From NCBI GenBank assembly GCA_000318405.1, contig KB291788.1, positions 40,458-94,143 on the forward strand: DNA of 53,686 bases, given 5' to 3'. The notes below the pieces were generated by a model. The model saw nothing but the letters and a program-made list of their open reading frames with translations, ran no database searches and had not been told where the DNA came from. Position 1 is the stretch's first letter, and each line of letters begins with the position of its first letter. Shown here in pieces: positions 38,433 to 47,294 of this stretch. A program made the translations under genes and the position numbers. This DNA comes from Brevundimonas diminuta 470-4 (GTDB lineage Bacteria > Pseudomonadota > Alphaproteobacteria > Caulobacterales > Caulobacteraceae).

Positions 38433-40808
38433 ATGAATTTCGCTGTTCGCGCCGCGTCTCTCGCGTCCGCCTCCATGTCCGTGCTTGCTGTCGCTGCGCC
38501 AGTTCTGGCCGATGCGCCCGTCGACACAGGCCCGACCCAGGTGTCCGAGATCGTGGTGACGGCCGAGCGCCGCGAGGCGCCGCTGGCGGCCACGCCCCTG
38601 TCGCTGACGGTGGCGAGCCAGCCCCTGCTGGACGGCATCGGCGTGCGCGACATCAAGGATCTGCAGATCCTGGCGCCGGGCCTGATCGTGGCCTCGACCT
38701 CCAACCAGACCTTCACCACCGCCCGCATTCGCGGCGTCGGCACGGTGGGCGACAATCCGGGCGTCGAAAGCTCGGTCGGCGTCATGATCGACGGCGTCTA
38801 TCGCCCCCGCAACGGCGCCGCCCTGGGCGATCTGGGCGAGGTGGAACGCATCGAGGTGCTGAAGGGCCCGCAGGCGACCCTGTTCGGCAAGAACACCTCG
38901 GCGGGCGTCATCAACGTCGTCACCGCGGCCCCGTCGTTCGACGCGCGCATGGCGGGCGAGGCGACCTTCGGCGACTATGGGACGCATGGCGGTTCGGTGT
39001 CGCTGACCGGCCCCATCGTGGACGAGGTTCTGGCCGGGCGGCTGTATGTCGCCGCGCGCCGTCGCGACGGCCTCTATGACGTGAAGACCGGGGAGGGGCC
39101 GCGCACCTCGACCGACGATCAGACTGAACACTATGACACCGTGCGCGGTCAGTTGCTGTGGCGAGCCACGCCGGGCCTGACCGCCCGCCTGACCGCCGAC
39201 TGGACCGAGCGGGACGAGCGCTGCTGCGTCGGCGTGCAACTGGTGACAGGCGCGACGGCGCCTCTGCTGGCGACCTTCGCGCCCGACGGCGGCGTGGCGG
39301 CGACGCCGAAGCCGTGGGATCGCACAGCCTGGTCCAACCGCGACACCAACACCCGCATCCGCGACAAGGGCCTGGCGCTGCACCTGAGCGCCGATCTGGG
39401 CTGGGCGACGCTGGACAGCACCTCGGCGGTGCGCGACTGGCGCGGCGTCATCAGCCAGGACTGGGACTTCACCTCGGCCGATCTGGCCTATCGCCCGGAC
39501 GACGGCAGCTGGTCGAACCGCTTCCGCACCCTGACCCAGGAGTTCCGCCTGTCGGGCCAGCGCGGAAAGCTGGACTGGTCGGCCGGCGCCTTCTTCGCCG
39601 ATGAGAAGCTGACCCGTCGCGACAGCCTGCTCTACGGCGCCGATTACGAAGGCTACGTCAGCCGCCTGTTGTCGCGCTCGGCGTCCAACCCGCTGGGCGA
39701 CCCGAACTACGTCTCGACCCTGACGGGCCTGCCTGTCGGCCAAAGCTTCGTCGAAGGAGAGGGGCAACTGGATCGCTATTGGCAGACGGCCCGCAGCGCG
39801 GCGCTGTTCGGCCAGGTCTCCTACGCTGTGACGGACCGCCTGACCCTGACCGGGGGCCTGCGCCGCACCCATGAGACCAAGGAGATGACGGCCGCCTATC
39901 ACAACACTGACGGCGGACGGGCCTGCGCGGCGGCGCTGGCCAATGGCGTGACCAACGCTACCTTGTGCCTGCCGTGGTCCAATCCGGCCTTCAACGGTCT
40001 GAGCCAGTCCGAGACGGTCAAGGACGAGGCCTGGACCGGGATGGCCCGCGCCGAGTTCAAGGCGACCGAGGGAACGCGCCTGTACGCCTCCTGGTCGCGG
40101 GGACGCAAAAACGGCGGCTTCAACCTGGACCGGGGACAGACCAATCTGGTCCCCGACGCCTCGCGCGCCTTCCCGGCCGAGAGCGCCGACGCCTTCGAGG
40201 CAGGGGTGAAGAGCGTGATGCTGGACCGGCGCCTGCTGGTCTCGGCCGCAGCCTTCCGCCAGACCTATGACGACTTCCAGCTGAACACCTTCCTGGGCAC
40301 GACCTTCCTGGTCCGCTCTATCCCGCAGGTGCGGGCCAAGGGCGTCGAGGCGGACTTCATGCTGCTGCCGTTCGAGGGCCTGTCGCTGCAGGGCGGCCTG
40401 ACCTACGCCCAGACGGAATACGGCGACGACGCCGTGCCGGGCCTGCCGCTGCTGGCGGGCAAGCGGATGAATTTCGCGCCGTTGTGGAGCGGATCTCTGG
40501 CCGGAACCTATGAGCGGCCGGTGGCGGCGGGGCTGACGGGACGGGTCACCCTGGCGGCCAAATATTCGTCGGAATACAACACCGGCTCGGATCTCGACCC
40601 GGCCAAGAGCCAGCCGGGCTTCTGGCTGGTCGACGGCCGCGTCGCCCTCGCCCGCGACGACGCCTGGAGCGTGGAGCTGTGGGGCCGCAATCTGTTTGAT
40701 CAGGACTATCGCCAGGTAGCTTTCGGCGCGCCGTTCCAGACGGGGACGCTGGGCGCCTTCCTGGGCGCGCCGCGCATGGTGGGCGTGACCCTGCGAGTCA
40801 TGCGCTGA
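38433..40808 (+). CDS. TonB-dependent receptor (locus 2)
   Basis: The 791-aa product has a signal peptide (MNFAVRAASLASASMSVLAV AAPVLA), a TonB-box-like VSEIVVTAERR, a plug (LSLTVASQPLLDGIGVRDIK, ARIRGVGTVGDNPGVESSVG VMIDGVYRP, GEVERIEVLKGPQATLFGKN TSAG) and a barrel ending GAPRMVGVTLRVMR. It belongs to the large Caulobacterales group of receptors with the sequence 'GPQ.TLFGKN(T/A)(S/V)GG', here GPQATLFGKNTSAG. The substrate is unknown. The start lies right behind the hairpin leader. It is monocistronic: a strong terminator follows. Confidence 0.9.
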   Translation: MNFAVRAASLASASMSVLAVAAPVLADAPVDTGPTQVSEIVVTAERREAPLAATPLSLTVASQPLLDGIGVRDIKDLQILAPGLIVASTSNQTFTTARIRGVGTVGDNPGVESSVGVMIDGVYRPRNGAALGDLGEVERIEVLKGPQATLFGKNTSAGVINVVTAAPSFDARMAGEATFGDYGTHGGSVSLTGPIVDEVLAGRLYVAARRRDGLYDVKTGEGPRTSTDDQTEHYDTVRGQLLWRATPGLTARLTADWTERDERCCVGVQLVTGATAPLLATFAPDGGVAATPKPWDRTAWSNRDTNTRIRDKGLALHLSADLGWATLDSTSAVRDWRGVISQDWDFTSADLAYRPDDGSWSNRFRTLTQEFRLSGQRGKLDWSAGAFFADEKLTRRDSLLYGADYEGYVSRLLSRSASNPLGDPNYVSTLTGLPVGQSFVEGEGQLDRYWQTARSAALFGQVSYAVTDRLTLTGGLRRTHETKEMTAAYHNTDGGRACAAALANGVTNATLCLPWSNPAFNGLSQSETVKDEAWTGMARAEFKATEGTRLYASWSRGRKNGGFNLDRGQTNLVPDASRAFPAESADAFEAGVKSVMLDRRLLVSAAAFRQTYDDFQLNTFLGTTFLVRSIPQVRAKGVEADFMLLPFEGLSLQGGLTYAQTEYGDDAVPGLPLLAGKRMNFAPLWSGSLAGTYERPVAAGLTGRVTLAAKYSSEYNTGSDLDPAKSQPGFWLVDGRVALARDDAWSVELWGRNLFDQDYRQVAFGAPFQTGTLGAFLGAPRMVGVTLRVMR

Positions 40809-40817
40809 GGCCATGAA

Positions 40818-40848
40818 AAAAGGACGCCGGCGATGCTGGCGTCCTTTT
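40818..40848. terminator. Bidirectional terminator between receptor and DUF983 genes
   Basis: AAAAGGACGCC (40818-40828) pairs with GGCGTCCTTTT (40838-40848) around a 9-nt loop. The A-run on the left and the T-run on the right allow termination on both strands, which fits the convergent arrangement of the receptor and the DUF983 gene. Confidence 0.85.
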
Positions 40849-40866
40849 GATTGAAGACGTGGAGGG

Positions 40867-41319
40867 TCAGTCCTTGTCGCGGGCCGCGGCCTTGGCCGCG
40901 CGCTCGGCCTGGCCGCGCCAGCCATAGCCTTCGCCATGTTTGCCGACGCTGATGAAGGTCGCTTCCTCGGCCTTGTGGAAATACTGCTCGGACACCATCC
41001 AGCCCTTGAAGGGTCTCAGCACCGACAGGCACATGGCCGCCAGCACCGGGAAGGTCACCAGGAAGTGGACCCAGATCGGCGGGTGCACGGTGAACTCGAA
41101 GATCATGAAGGCGATCATGCCGACGACGCCGACGGCGCACATGACGAAGAAGGCCGGGCCGTCCGCCGGATCCGCAAAGCTGTAGTCCAGCCCGCATTCA
41201 GGGCAGGACTCGCGCAGGCTTAGATAGCCCTTAAACACGGGGCCCTGGCCGCAGCGGGGGCAGCGGGCGCGAATGCCGGTCTTCACTGGGCTGATCGGAG
41301 GATAGGCGGGGTCGGACAC
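40867..41319 (-). CDS. DUF983 membrane protein
   Basis: The 150-aa product reads VSDPAYPPISPVKTGIRARC at the start, with paired Cys motifs CPRCGQG and SCPECGLDY, then ADPADGPAFFVMCAVGVVGM and two membrane helices up to about residue 110. This is the DUF983 pattern: a zinc-ribbon-like N terminus followed by two membrane segments. GTG 41319 is chosen because AGGAAC lies 8 nt before it; an ATG at 41379 is possible. The basic Ala-rich C terminus ends RAAKAAARDKD. The function is not known. It is divergent from the large TPR gene. Confidence 0.75.
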   Translation of the reverse strand: MSDPAYPPISPVKTGIRARCPRCGQGPVFKGYLSLRESCPECGLDYSFADPADGPAFFVMCAVGVVGMIAFMIFEFTVHPPIWVHFLVTFPVLAAMCLSVLRPFKGWMVSEQYFHKAEEATFISVGKHGEGYGWRGQAERAAKAAARDKD

Positions 41320-41467
41320 TAAAACTGTTCCTGCGGCGAACGATGTCCATGATGTCGGCCGTTCGCCCCGGGGAAGCAAGCGGGTGTTTTGTCCTATGGG
41401 CCGACAGGCCCTCGGGTCAGGCCCCGTTAACGACGATTAAAGCCCTTCGCGCGAGCATGCGCGCGAT

Positions 41468-44302
41468 ATGTCCGGGGCCCCCGCCAAGAAGCGCGTTCTG
41501 CAGACGACCGTGGCGGCCGTCGCGGCGGGCGTCGTCGTCTTCGCGCCTCTGGCTCCGGCGCAGTCGCTGGCCCAGGGGCAGTCTCAGTCCGGCGCTCCAG
41601 TCGAGATCCGCATCGGCGCCAATGCGGGCTTCACCAGGATCGAGTTCGCCGGGGTCGTCGGGGCGCGTGCGCGGGTGCGTCAGGACGGCCGCACGGTCGT
41701 GGTCCGCATCGGCACGACCGCCGCTCCCGACGTCAGTCGCCTGCGCGTCGATCCGCCCAAGGGGCTGGAGAAGATCGAGACCCGCGCGGCGCAGGGCGCG
41801 ACTGAACTGGTGCTGACACTGGCCGAAGGGGCGGGCGCCACCAGCGGGTCCGCCGACGGCGCCGTTTGGCTGAACCTCTATGCTCCGGGCAGGGACGGCG
41901 ACGGCCTGCGCCGCTCGCCCGTGCCGATCGGCGGGGCGGTGCCGGTGGCGGCCGAGATCAAGGGCCAGCAGACGATCATGCGCTTCGACTGGAGCGGTCC
42001 GGTCGGCGCAGCCGTCTTCCGGCGCGGCGAGGCGGTCTGGGCCGTGTTCGACCACGCCGCCCGTATGCAGATTAAGGGCGAGGGGTTGAACGGCGCCCGC
42101 TGGGCAGCCGGGCCCGACTTCACCGCCGTGCGCATTCCGGTCGAGCCGGGTCAGGCCGTGGCCGCCCGCGCCGAGGGCTCGACCTGGGTGGTGACGATCG
42201 GCGGAACCGCCCCTGCGCCCAGCGGCGTGGACATCGAGCGTGATGATGCGGTCAAGGCGTCGCTGACCGCGCGTATGGCCGGGGCGACCCGCACCGTCTG
42301 GCTGACCGATCCGATGATCGGCGACCGCTTCGCCGCCGTCACCGCCCTGGCCCCCGGCAAAGGGCTTAAAGCCGGGCGGCGCACGGTGGACGCCGGTTTC
42401 CTGCCCACCGCCCACGGCCTGGCGGTGGAGACGCCGACCGATGACCTGAGCGTTACCGCCGACGGCGATCTGGTCACGGTGACGCGTCCGCGCGGCCTGA
42501 CGCTATCGTCGCCCACTGCGGGGCTGGAACAGGCGACCGCGGGCGCCGACGCGCCGCGTGCCGCGTCGCGCCCGGCCCTGATCCCGGCCGACTGGTCCGC
42601 CGATGCGGGCGAGGGGGGCTTCATCGCCCGCCATCGCGCCCTGCAGGACGCCGCCGAGCGCGAGAGCGGCCGCGCCGCCGAAGATCCACGCGCGCCCATC
42701 GAGGCGCGGCTGGCCTACGCCCGTTTCCTGGTCGGGCATGGTCTGGGGTTCGAGGCGGTCGGGGTGCTGAACGCCCTGATCAAGCAGACGCCCGCCATGC
42801 AGGGCGTGGCCGAGGTGCGCGGCCTGCGCGGCGCGGCCCGCGCCTCCATCGGTCGCTTCAATGAGGCGGAGGCCGATTTCTCGTCCGGCGCGCTGGCGGG
42901 GGATCCCTCGACCAAGGTGTGGCAGGGCTACATCGCCGCCCAGCAGGGCGACTGGGCCAATGCGCGGCGGCTGTTCGCGGCCGGCGCAGGCGTGGTCGAC
43001 GGCTTCGCCCCCGAATGGCGCGCGCGCTTCGGCGCCGCCCATGCGATGGCGGCGGTCGAGACGGGCGACGCCGACGCCGCGCGCGAACTGTTGGCCTATG
43101 TCTTCAGCCAGCCGAACGTCTCGGCGCCCGACCAACTGACCGCCCGCCTGGTGCAAGCGCGTCTGTTCGAACTGGATGAAAAGCCTGAGCGCGCTCTGGC
43201 GGTCTACAAGGCGGTGGCCCGCGCCCCGCTGGACGGGATCGCCACGCCCGCGCGTCTGGGCGTCATCAAGCTGGAGATGGCCGCGGGGACGTTGAAGGCC
43301 GACGCAGCCGCCGCCCAGCTTGAGGCGCTGAAATGGCGCTGGCGCGGGGATGCGACCGAGCTGGCGGTGATCCGCACTCTAGGCGAGCTCTATCTGTCGC
43401 AGGGCCGATATCGCGAGGCCCTGACCACGCTGAAGACGGCGGGGCCGAAGATCGTGACCCTGTCGGGCGGCGATCGGCTTCAGGCCGATCTAGACAACGC
43501 CTTCCGCGCCCTGTTCCTGGAAGGCGCGGCCGACGGCCTGCAGCCGGTGCAGGCGCTGGCCCTGTTCTTCGACTTCCGCGAACTGACGCCCGTCGGCGCC
43601 GACGGCGACGAGATGGTGCGGCGGCTGGCGCGGCGCCTGATCGACGTCGACCTGCTGGATCAGGCGGCCGAGTTGCTGAAGTATCAGGCGGAGAACCGGC
43701 TGGACGGCGTGGCGAAGGCTCAGGTCTCGACCAATCTGGCCGCCGTCTATCTGATGAACCGCCAGCCGGAAGAGGCGCTGCAGGCCCTGTGGTCGTCGCG
43801 CACGACCCTGCTGCCGGCCGCCATGAATCTGGAGCGCCGCGCGCTGGAGGCGCGCGCCTTGATGGAGCTGGGGCGCTATGACCACGCGCTGGAGGTGTTG
43901 GGCAAGGACGCCTCGCCGGCCGCACGCGACGTGCGCGCCGACATCCTGTGGAAGCAGCAGCAGTGGGGGGCGGCAGCCGCCCTCTACGACCAGCGTCTGG
44001 GCGACCGCTGGAAGGAAACGGCCGTGCCGCTCAGCGAGGTCGAGGAGACGCGACTGATCCGCGCCGGGGCGGGCTATTCGCTGGCGCGGGACGCTGGGGC
44101 GTTGAGCCGTCTGTCGAAGAACTACGCCGGTTTCGCCGAAGGCGCGCGCTCGCCCGGCGCGATCCGGGTGGCGCTGGCGGGGCTAGACGGCGGCGACTCG
44201 GGCCGGCCGCAGGACTTCGCCGCCCTCAGCGCCGGGGCCGACGCCTATGCCGGCTGGATCGCCCAGACCAAGGCCGAGTTCCGGGCGAAGACGGGCGCCT
44301 AA
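41468..44302 (+). CDS. Large exported AMIN-like/TPR repeat protein (944 aa)
   Basis: The product starts with a membrane or signal segment (VLQTTVAAVAAGVVVFAPLA). Residues about 45-250 are beta-rich with two AMIN-like units (IRIGANAGFTRIEFAGVVGA and QTIMRFDWSGPVGAAVFRRG), a type of domain that binds peptidoglycan in pilus secretins and amidases. Residues about 400-930 form a long series of TPR-like helix pairs (for example RFNEAEADFSSGALAGDPST, YLMNRQPEEALQALWSS). It probably acts as a periplasmic wall-associated scaffold. It lies upstream of HU and the flagellar genes but is separated by a terminator. I cannot name a characterised homologue. An imperfect CtrA-like pair (TTAA-N6-TTAA, 41427-41440) lies ahead. 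Confidence 0.65.
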   Translation: MSGAPAKKRVLQTTVAAVAAGVVVFAPLAPAQSLAQGQSQSGAPVEIRIGANAGFTRIEFAGVVGARARVRQDGRTVVVRIGTTAAPDVSRLRVDPPKGLEKIETRAAQGATELVLTLAEGAGATSGSADGAVWLNLYAPGRDGDGLRRSPVPIGGAVPVAAEIKGQQTIMRFDWSGPVGAAVFRRGEAVWAVFDHAARMQIKGEGLNGARWAAGPDFTAVRIPVEPGQAVAARAEGSTWVVTIGGTAPAPSGVDIERDDAVKASLTARMAGATRTVWLTDPMIGDRFAAVTALAPGKGLKAGRRTVDAGFLPTAHGLAVETPTDDLSVTADGDLVTVTRPRGLTLSSPTAGLEQATAGADAPRAASRPALIPADWSADAGEGGFIARHRALQDAAERESGRAAEDPRAPIEARLAYARFLVGHGLGFEAVGVLNALIKQTPAMQGVAEVRGLRGAARASIGRFNEAEADFSSGALAGDPSTKVWQGYIAAQQGDWANARRLFAAGAGVVDGFAPEWRARFGAAHAMAAVETGDADAARELLAYVFSQPNVSAPDQLTARLVQARLFELDEKPERALAVYKAVARAPLDGIATPARLGVIKLEMAAGTLKADAAAAQLEALKWRWRGDATELAVIRTLGELYLSQGRYREALTTLKTAGPKIVTLSGGDRLQADLDNAFRALFLEGAADGLQPVQALALFFDFRELTPVGADGDEMVRRLARRLIDVDLLDQAAELLKYQAENRLDGVAKAQVSTNLAAVYLMNRQPEEALQALWSSRTTLLPAAMNLERRALEARALMELGRYDHALEVLGKDASPAARDVRADILWKQQQWGAAAALYDQRLGDRWKETAVPLSEVEETRLIRAGAGYSLARDAGALSRLSKNYAGFAEGARSPGAIRVALAGLDGGDSGRPQDFAALSAGADAYAGWIAQTKAEFRAKTGA

Positions 44303-44303
44303 T

Positions 44304-44339
44304 AAAAAGACCCCCCTCCCGGCGGGAGAGGGGTCTTTT
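44304..44339. terminator. Strong terminator after the TPR gene
   Basis: AAAAGACCCC (44305-44314) pairs with GGGGTCTTTT (44330-44339) over 10 bp, extended by the inner CTCCC/GGGAG pairing (44316-44320 with 44324-44328). The A-run before and T-run after mark it as a bidirectional intrinsic terminator between the rightward TPR gene and the leftward HU gene. Confidence 0.9.
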
Positions 44340-44380
44340 GCATTGATCCCCGCAAGGAGAATCGAACGCGCCTGAAAGGC

Positions 44381-44659
44381 TTAGCCGTTGACGGCGTCCT
44401 TCAGCGGCTTGGACACGCGGAAGCGCACGGCCTTCGAGGCCGGGATCTTGATCGTCGCGCCCGTGGCCGGGTTGCGGCCTTCGCGCTCAGCGCGCTCGGC
44501 GGTGTCGAACACGCCCAGGTTCGAGATGCGGACGTCGTCGCCCGACTTCAGAGCCTTGTGGATGTTCTCGACAATGGCGGTCAGAACCTTGCCGGCGTCA
44601 GCTTGCGAAACGCCCGCGTCCTTGGCGACAGCGGCGATCAGTTCAGCTTGAGTGGTCAT
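44381..44659 (-). CDS. HU family DNA-binding protein
   Basis: The 92-aa product is HU: MTTQAELIAAVAKDAGVSQA, then DAGKVLTAIVENIHKALKSG, RISNLGVFDTAERAEREGRN PATG and IPASKAVRFRVSKPLKDAVN. The RNPATG loop carries the Pro that intercalates DNA. HU bends and compacts the nucleoid. I chose ATG 44659, where the conserved sequence starts; the longer frame to 44842 has no coding character. It is complete and of normal length. It lies 122 nt upstream of the fliP stop on the same strand, so it might partly be read through from fliO-fliP. Confidence 0.9.
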   Translation of the reverse strand: MTTQAELIAAVAKDAGVSQADAGKVLTAIVENIHKALKSGDDVRISNLGVFDTAERAEREGRNPATGATIKIPASKAVRFRVSKPLKDAVNG

Positions 44660-44781
44660 GAGGGCATTTTCCCAATGGTGGTCGCCCGGAAGAAAGCGCC
44701 GGGCGAGGACCGGGGGATCAACGACGGTTTTGGCGGACTTGGCAAGCCCGCATCGACGCCAAGACCTTGCAGGTTGGGGAT

Positions 44782-45597
44782 TTATCCCGCGCCGGAGGCT
44801 CTCTGGAAGCTCTCGACCAGGCTTCCGGCGACCAGTCTCCACCCGTCCACCAGCACGAAGAAGATCAGCTTGAAGGGCAGGCTGACCACCACCGGCGGCA
44901 GCATCATCATACCCATGGACATCAGCACGCTGGCGACCACCAGATCGATCACAAGGAACGGAACAAAAAGAAGAAATCCGATGGTGAAGGCGGTCTTCAG
45001 CTCGCTGATCATGAAGGCCGGGGTGACGACCCGCAGGGGCAGGTCCTGCGCGTTCGCCGTGGCCGTGACGCCCGACAGTCGGGTGAACAGCGACAGGTCG
45101 TCCGGCTTCACCTGGGCCAGCATGAAGGTTTTTACCGGCTCGGACGCCGCATCGAAGGCCTGAGGCAGTTCCATCTGCTGATCCATCAGCGGACGAACCC
45201 CCGAATCATAGGCGTCCTGCCAGGTCGGAGCCATGACGATGGCGCTCAGGAACAGGGCCAGGGACACCAAGACGGCGTTCGGCGGCGACTGCTGCATCCC
45301 CAGAGCGGTCCGCAGCAGCGACAGCACCACGACGATCCGCACGAAGCTGGTGGTCATGATGACGATGGACGGGGCCAGCGACAGCACCGTCATCAGGCCG
45401 ACCAACTGCACCACGCGCTGCGTCAGGCCCGCGCCGGTCCCCAGGTCGATGTTGATGGCCGATCCGCTCTGCGCCGCCTCCTGCGCCAGGGCGCCCAGCG
45501 GCCAGATCAGGCACAGGGCGGTGGTGATCAGCGACAACAGGGCTGCGCGCTTCAGCTCAGCGCGGGTCGGCATGGCGAAGACTGCCGGGCGTTTCAC
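44782..45597 (-). CDS. fliP: Flagellar export gate protein FliP
   Basis: The 271-aa product has a cleavable N-terminal signal (LSLITTALCLIWPLGALAQE A), followed by the FliP core: VVQLVGLMTVLSLAPSIVIM TTSF, RIVVVLSLLRTALGMQQSPP N, the periplasmic loop, and VTPAFMISELKTAFTIGFLL FVPFLVID, then MGMMMLPPVVVSLPFKLIFF. These are the blocks of the type III export gate. Start GTG 45597 forms a GTGA overlap with the fliO stop; ATG 45573 would be the alternative. FliP with FliQ and FliR forms the export channel; fliQ-fliR lie about 5.3 kb away. Confidence 0.95.
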   Translation of the reverse strand: MKRPAVFAMPTRAELKRAALLSLITTALCLIWPLGALAQEAAQSGSAINIDLGTGAGLTQRVVQLVGLMTVLSLAPSIVIMTTSFVRIVVVLSLLRTALGMQQSPPNAVLVSLALFLSAIVMAPTWQDAYDSGVRPLMDQQMELPQAFDAASEPVKTFMLAQVKPDDLSLFTRLSGVTATANAQDLPLRVVTPAFMISELKTAFTIGFLLFVPFLVIDLVVASVLMSMGMMMLPPVVVSLPFKLIFFVLVDGWRLVAGSLVESFQRASGAG

Positions 45598-45872
45598 TTC
45601 ACGCCTCCCGGTTGGCGCGGCTCGATCAGTTCGCGGCCCTCGCCCAGCAGGATCAGCCGTTCTTCGTCATCGACACGGATCAGCACCAGACGGCGCGACG
45701 GGTCCAGCACCAGGGTCTCGACGACCTTCATCCGACGCACCTGTCCCTGCTGGCCCTGAAAGCGCGCCAGGATCTCGGGCGCATAGCGGCGCGCGGCCCA
45801 GGCGGCCAGGCCGATGATGCCCAGGGTGGTGGCCAGGCCGAAGATCGCCCGGAACAGATCAAGGAAGTTCAT
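45594..45872 (-). CDS. fliO: Flagellar biosynthesis protein FliO
   Basis: The 92-aa product begins MNFLDLFRAIFGLATTLGII with one membrane helix, followed by the small FliO domain (MKVVETLVLDPSRRLVLIRV and DDEERLILLGEGRELIEP). FliO helps FliP assemble into the export gate. It is shorter than enterobacterial FliO, as is usual in alphaproteobacteria. Its stop overlaps the fliP start. The gene is divergent from flgB, with a 144-bp shared region that holds a CtrA-type box near its centre. Confidence 0.85.
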   Translation of the reverse strand: MNFLDLFRAIFGLATTLGIIGLAAWAARRYAPEILARFQGQQGQVRRMKVVETLVLDPSRRLVLIRVDDEERLILLGEGRELIEPRQPGGVK

Positions 45873-45937
45873 ACGTCGGCAGGCCCCGGCGACGCGGACC
45901 GCCGCGACGCTTCAGGGGCATGTTTCAACGGACGTGG

Positions 45938-45994
45938 TTAACGGCGCGTTTAGGGATACGGGATATTAACCATGCAGGCGGCAAATTCTGCCGA
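45938..45994 (+). promoter_or_regulatory. CtrA-type class II flagellar promoter ahead of flgB
   Basis: TTAA-N7-TTTA at 45938-45952 is a near-consensus CtrA box. Further right, TTAACCAT (45966-45973) is followed at +13 by CGGCA (45979-45983) and at +20 by TTCTGCCGA (45986-45994). The same two blocks with exactly the same spacing occur before fliQ. CtrA control of early flagellar operons is well established in Caulobacter; the downstream dyad-like block is probably part of the shared promoter. An ATG at 45972 falls within this block and is therefore not the flgB start. Confidence 0.7.
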
Positions 45995-46016
45995 TCCGTT
46001 CGTCCGGGGGATTCGC

Positions 46017-46421
46017 ATGTCCGTCACCGACCTGCCGCTGCTCAATCAGATCAAGGGCCGTCTGGCCTGGCTGGACGACCGCCAGCGGGTGATCGCCGAG
46101 AACGTCGCCAACTCCAGCACCGCCGGATACATCGCGCGCGACCTGAAGACGCCCGCCGACTTCGCCTCCGCCGTGAAGAAGAACGCCGGGCTGCGCATGA
46201 CGGCCACCAATATCCATCACGTTTCTCCGCCCGCGCGAGCGCCGCGTTTCGAGGGGATGGCGTCACCCGATTCCGAGACCACCCTGGACGGCAATTCGGT
46301 CGTGGTCGAAGAGCAGATGCTCAAGATGGCCGAGAGCCGCATGGCCTATGACGCCGCCATCGGCTTCTACCAGAAGTCCATGCAGATGATCCGCCTGGCG
46401 GCCAAGAAGCCTGCGGCCTGA
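46017..46421 (+). CDS. flgB: Flagellar proximal rod protein FlgB
   Basis: The 134-aa product reads MSVTDLPLLNQIKGRLAWLD, then RQRVIAENVANSSTAGYIAR DLK near the N terminus, the rod-protein signature, and ends in YDAAIGFYQKSMQMIRLAAK, the helix that pairs with other rod subunits. I chose ATG 46017, with GGGG at -10, over ATG 45972, which lies in the promoter. The protein is exported by the type III system and forms the first part of the rod. It is followed after 13 nt by flgC and then fliE, a standard order. Confidence 0.92.
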   Translation: MSVTDLPLLNQIKGRLAWLDDRQRVIAENVANSSTAGYIARDLKTPADFASAVKKNAGLRMTATNIHHVSPPARAPRFEGMASPDSETTLDGNSVVVEEQMLKMAESRMAYDAAIGFYQKSMQMIRLAAKKPAA

Positions 46422-46434
46422 GGGGGATTGAAAC

Positions 46435-46869
46435 ATGCCTGATCCGATCAACAACCGCCCCGTCACGCCGCGCAACACGGCCATGGCGGTCGCCTCGACC
46501 GCGCTGAAGGCGCAGCAGTCGCGGATGCGGATCATCGCCGAGAACATCGCCAACGCCGAGTCCACGGCCAATGTCGCGGGCGGCCAGCCGTATCGTCGCC
46601 AGGTGCCGGTGTTTCAGAGCCGCGACGTAGACGGCGCGACGGGCGTCGCCCTGGCCGAGGTTCGGCCGGATCAGCGTGACTTCCGCATGGACTATGATCC
46701 GTCGCATCCGGCGGCGAACGCGGAAGGCTATGTGATGCGGCCCAACGTCGACACCCTGATCGAGGCGATGGACATGCGCGAGGCGCAACGCGCCTATGAG
46801 GCCAACCTGAACGTTATCGAGACGGCGCGGAACATGGATTCGCGCACCCTCGACATCATCAAGAAGTAA
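46435..46869 (+). CDS. flgC: Flagellar proximal rod protein FlgC
   Basis: The 144-aa product has the rod-protein N terminus (MAVASTALKAQQSRMRIIAE NIANAES), the middle loop YRRQVPVFQSRDVDGATGVA, DYDPSHPAANAEGYVMRPNV and the C-terminal helix MREAQRAYEANLNVIETARN M. All are typical of FlgC. It continues the rod from FlgB. Gene gaps of 13 nt on both sides show one operon. Length is normal for the family. Confidence 0.94.
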   Translation: MPDPINNRPVTPRNTAMAVASTALKAQQSRMRIIAENIANAESTANVAGGQPYRRQVPVFQSRDVDGATGVALAEVRPDQRDFRMDYDPSHPAANAEGYVMRPNVDTLIEAMDMREAQRAYEANLNVIETARNMDSRTLDIIKK

Positions 46870-46882
46870 GAGGGGCTAAGGC

Positions 46883-47206
46883 ATGAACCCCATCATGGCC
46901 GCCCGCGCCTATGCCGCCGTTCAGGGTGGCGGCGGCGTCAACGTCACGACCTCGGCCAACGCCGCCGCGAGCGCCGGTCCGAACGCAGCGGGCGGTTTCG
47001 CCGATCTGCTGCAGAACGTCATGACACAGACGACCCAGGCCACCCGCGTCGCCGAGGCGCAGATGGCGCAGTCGGTTCAGGGGCAGGGCAATCTGATCGA
47101 CGTCGTCACGGCCATTTCTTCGGCCGAGGCTTCGCTGGAGACGGTGATGGCCGTGCGCGATCAGGTCATCTCGGCCTATCAGGAAATCATGCGGATGCCG
47201 ATCTAG
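46883..47206 (+). CDS. fliE: Flagellar hook-basal body protein FliE
   Basis: The 107-aa product starts [20 protein letters not shown] and has a variable N terminus, followed by the conserved [22 protein letters not shown] and [24 protein letters not shown] block (here [20 protein letters not shown]), ending [11 protein letters not shown]. FliE joins the MS ring to the rod and is the first substrate of export. It is the last flagellar gene of this operon; the next gene is a VOC protein. Confidence 0.93.
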   Translation: MNPIMAARAYAAVQGGGGVNVTTSANAAASAGPNAAGGFADLLQNVMTQTTQATRVAEAQMAQSVQGQGNLIDVVTAISSAEASLETVMAVRDQVISAYQEIMRMPI

Positions 47207-47294
47207 GCCGCCTTTGCTTCCAAGTGAGGCTGGCGCGCGCAGGGATCGAACCGGGCCGCCGCACGCTTTCCTTCCGATCAGGAAAGGAAGCGTG

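Noticed and set aside
38367..40937. An 856-codon open frame on the minus strand opposite the second TonB receptor
   Set aside because: It mirrors the GC-rich third positions of the receptor gene, has low-complexity Arg/Gln/Ala composition and no recognisable domain, while the plus strand is a complete receptor with signal peptide, plug and barrel end.
45972..46016. Upstream ATG of flgB at 45972
   Set aside because: This ATG is part of the TTAACCAT promoter block shared with fliQ, and the added 15 residues do not match FlgB proteins. The start at 46017 fits the family length.
47240..47262. tRNA-like TpsiC-arm sequence (GGTTCGATCCC on the minus strand) after fliE
   Set aside because: The flanking bases cannot form the 5-bp T stem, and no matching anticodon or acceptor stem can be drawn nearby. 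It is a chance match.
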